In this document: positions 63,789 to 64,000 of the stretch, piece after piece
Numbering within the stretch: position 1 is the first letter of the stretch
Layout: each line of letters begins with the position of its first letter
Source: Thermoleophilia bacterium
GTDB taxonomy: Bacteria; Actinomycetota; Thermoleophilia; Miltoncostaeales; Miltoncostaeaceae
DNA length: 64,000 nucleotides
Assembly (NCBI GenBank): GCA_020438485.1
Contig: JAGQUM010000005.1
Coordinates: forward strand, 1-64,000
Direction of reading: 5' to 3'
Program-made: the position numbers and the translations under genes
Notes under the pieces: model-generated
Told to the model about the DNA's origin: nothing
The model's database searches: none
Seen by the model: the letters and a program-made list of their open reading frames with translations, nothing else

Positions 63789-64000
63789 TCAGCCCTCCGG
63801 CGCACGCAGCGCGAACCGGGCGCGGACCGTCGCCACAACCTCGACGGGCTCCGGCACGAGCTCCGACATCTCCGGGTCGTCGCCCGCCCGGACGTCGCCG
63901 CCGTCGGCCGCGTCCATCACGGCCAGGCGACCGCCGATCACGACGTCGGCGACTTCCCCCGGATGCGCACCCGCGACCCGCCCGCGGCGTGAGAGCGCGA
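63789..64000 (-). CDS. C-terminal part of an unidentified protein (partial)
   Basis: A frame open to the right edge ends at the TGA at 63789-63791. The 70 visible residues include GEVADVVIGGRLAVMDAADGG, followed by an acidic linker and the ending VATVRARFALRAPEG. Composition is protein-like and different from chance frames here. I do not recognise the family from this piece. It lies upstream of the phosphoribosyltransferase gene on the same strand, 43 bases away, so the two may be co-transcribed. Confidence 0.5.
   Translation of the reverse strand, partial: ALSRRGRVAGAHPGEVADVVIGGRLAVMDAADGGDVRAGDDPEMSELVPEPVEVVATVRARFALRAPEG

Overview
The window looks like a chromosomal segment of a very GC-rich actinobacterium, most likely of the Thermoleophilia (Solirubrobacterales-like) lineage. 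This placement is inferred from gene content: GTG starts and 4-base ATGA/GTGA gene overlaps are frequent, a LexA-box-controlled imuB/dnaE2 pair is present, and several secreted proteins end in a module of the NVQLYR / WRVWP kind that I associate with that class. No insertion sequence, prophage, CRISPR array or rRNA gene is visible. The segment carries core genes mixed with lineage-specific ones.

Layout. Positions 1-5480 (minus strand) hold a translation and tRNA-modification run: mnmA (fused to an IscU-like scaffold domain), a DUF948-type membrane protein, a small protein, alaS, ruvX and the first codons of a probable mltG. Positions 5.5-7.6 kb hold small or unknown genes and a gene-poor stretch. 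Positions 7.6-11.1 kb are the xfp-ackA phosphoketolase operon. Positions 11.2-16.6 kb (minus) hold a membrane protein of unknown function, aspS, hisS, a small membrane protein and a formiminotransferase-family gene. A two-gene ABC exporter operon follows (16.95-20.5 kb), its first start abutted by a perfect 14-base palindrome. tRNA-Gln(CTG) and tRNA-Glu(CTC) come next, ending at a strong terminator. Positions 20.8-25.2 kb hold a cupin/epimerase-glycosyltransferase pair and a GGDEF-EAL protein. Positions 25.3-27.7 kb are a polar amino acid ABC importer, then a secreted serine protease with Cys-rich repeats and a Cache-domain chemoreceptor.

Positions 30.9-32.7 kb are a ferric-reductase-like membrane protein, ApbE and a small membrane protein. 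A membrane protein with an internal 42-base tandem repeat and a Fur-family repressor follow. Positions 34.1-37.7 kb hold two intact secreted paralogues flanking a decayed third copy. Next are a phosphofructokinase with pyrophosphate-type residues, topoisomerase III, a GGQ release-factor-like protein, a nitroreductase and a soluble PAS chemoreceptor. A large GGDEF/HD-GYP protein is divergent from an APC-type permease. The DNA-damage genes imuB plus a DUF6504-like gene (49.2 kb) and dnaE2 (54.7 kb) each have a LexA box at the start codon. Between them are a TrmH-type methyltransferase, a short-chain dehydrogenase, a secreted 5'-nucleotidase and a glutaredoxin-like protein. The right end holds a decayed membrane protein gene, a beta-lactamase-fold protein, a CAP-domain protein, an ErpA/IscA-type protein, an RraA-family protein, a Cache-GGDEF protein, a phosphoribosyltransferase and the end of an unidentified gene.

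How the parts fit. Three c-di-GMP enzymes and two chemoreceptors point to a motile, signal-rich bacterium. Phosphoketolase, acetate kinase and a probable PPi-dependent phosphofructokinase suggest a flexible, ATP-sparing sugar metabolism. The imuB/dnaE2 pair is an inducible mutagenic repair system. The most unusual item is the IscU-like/MnmA fusion, which could hand an iron-sulfur cluster directly to a tRNA thiolase.
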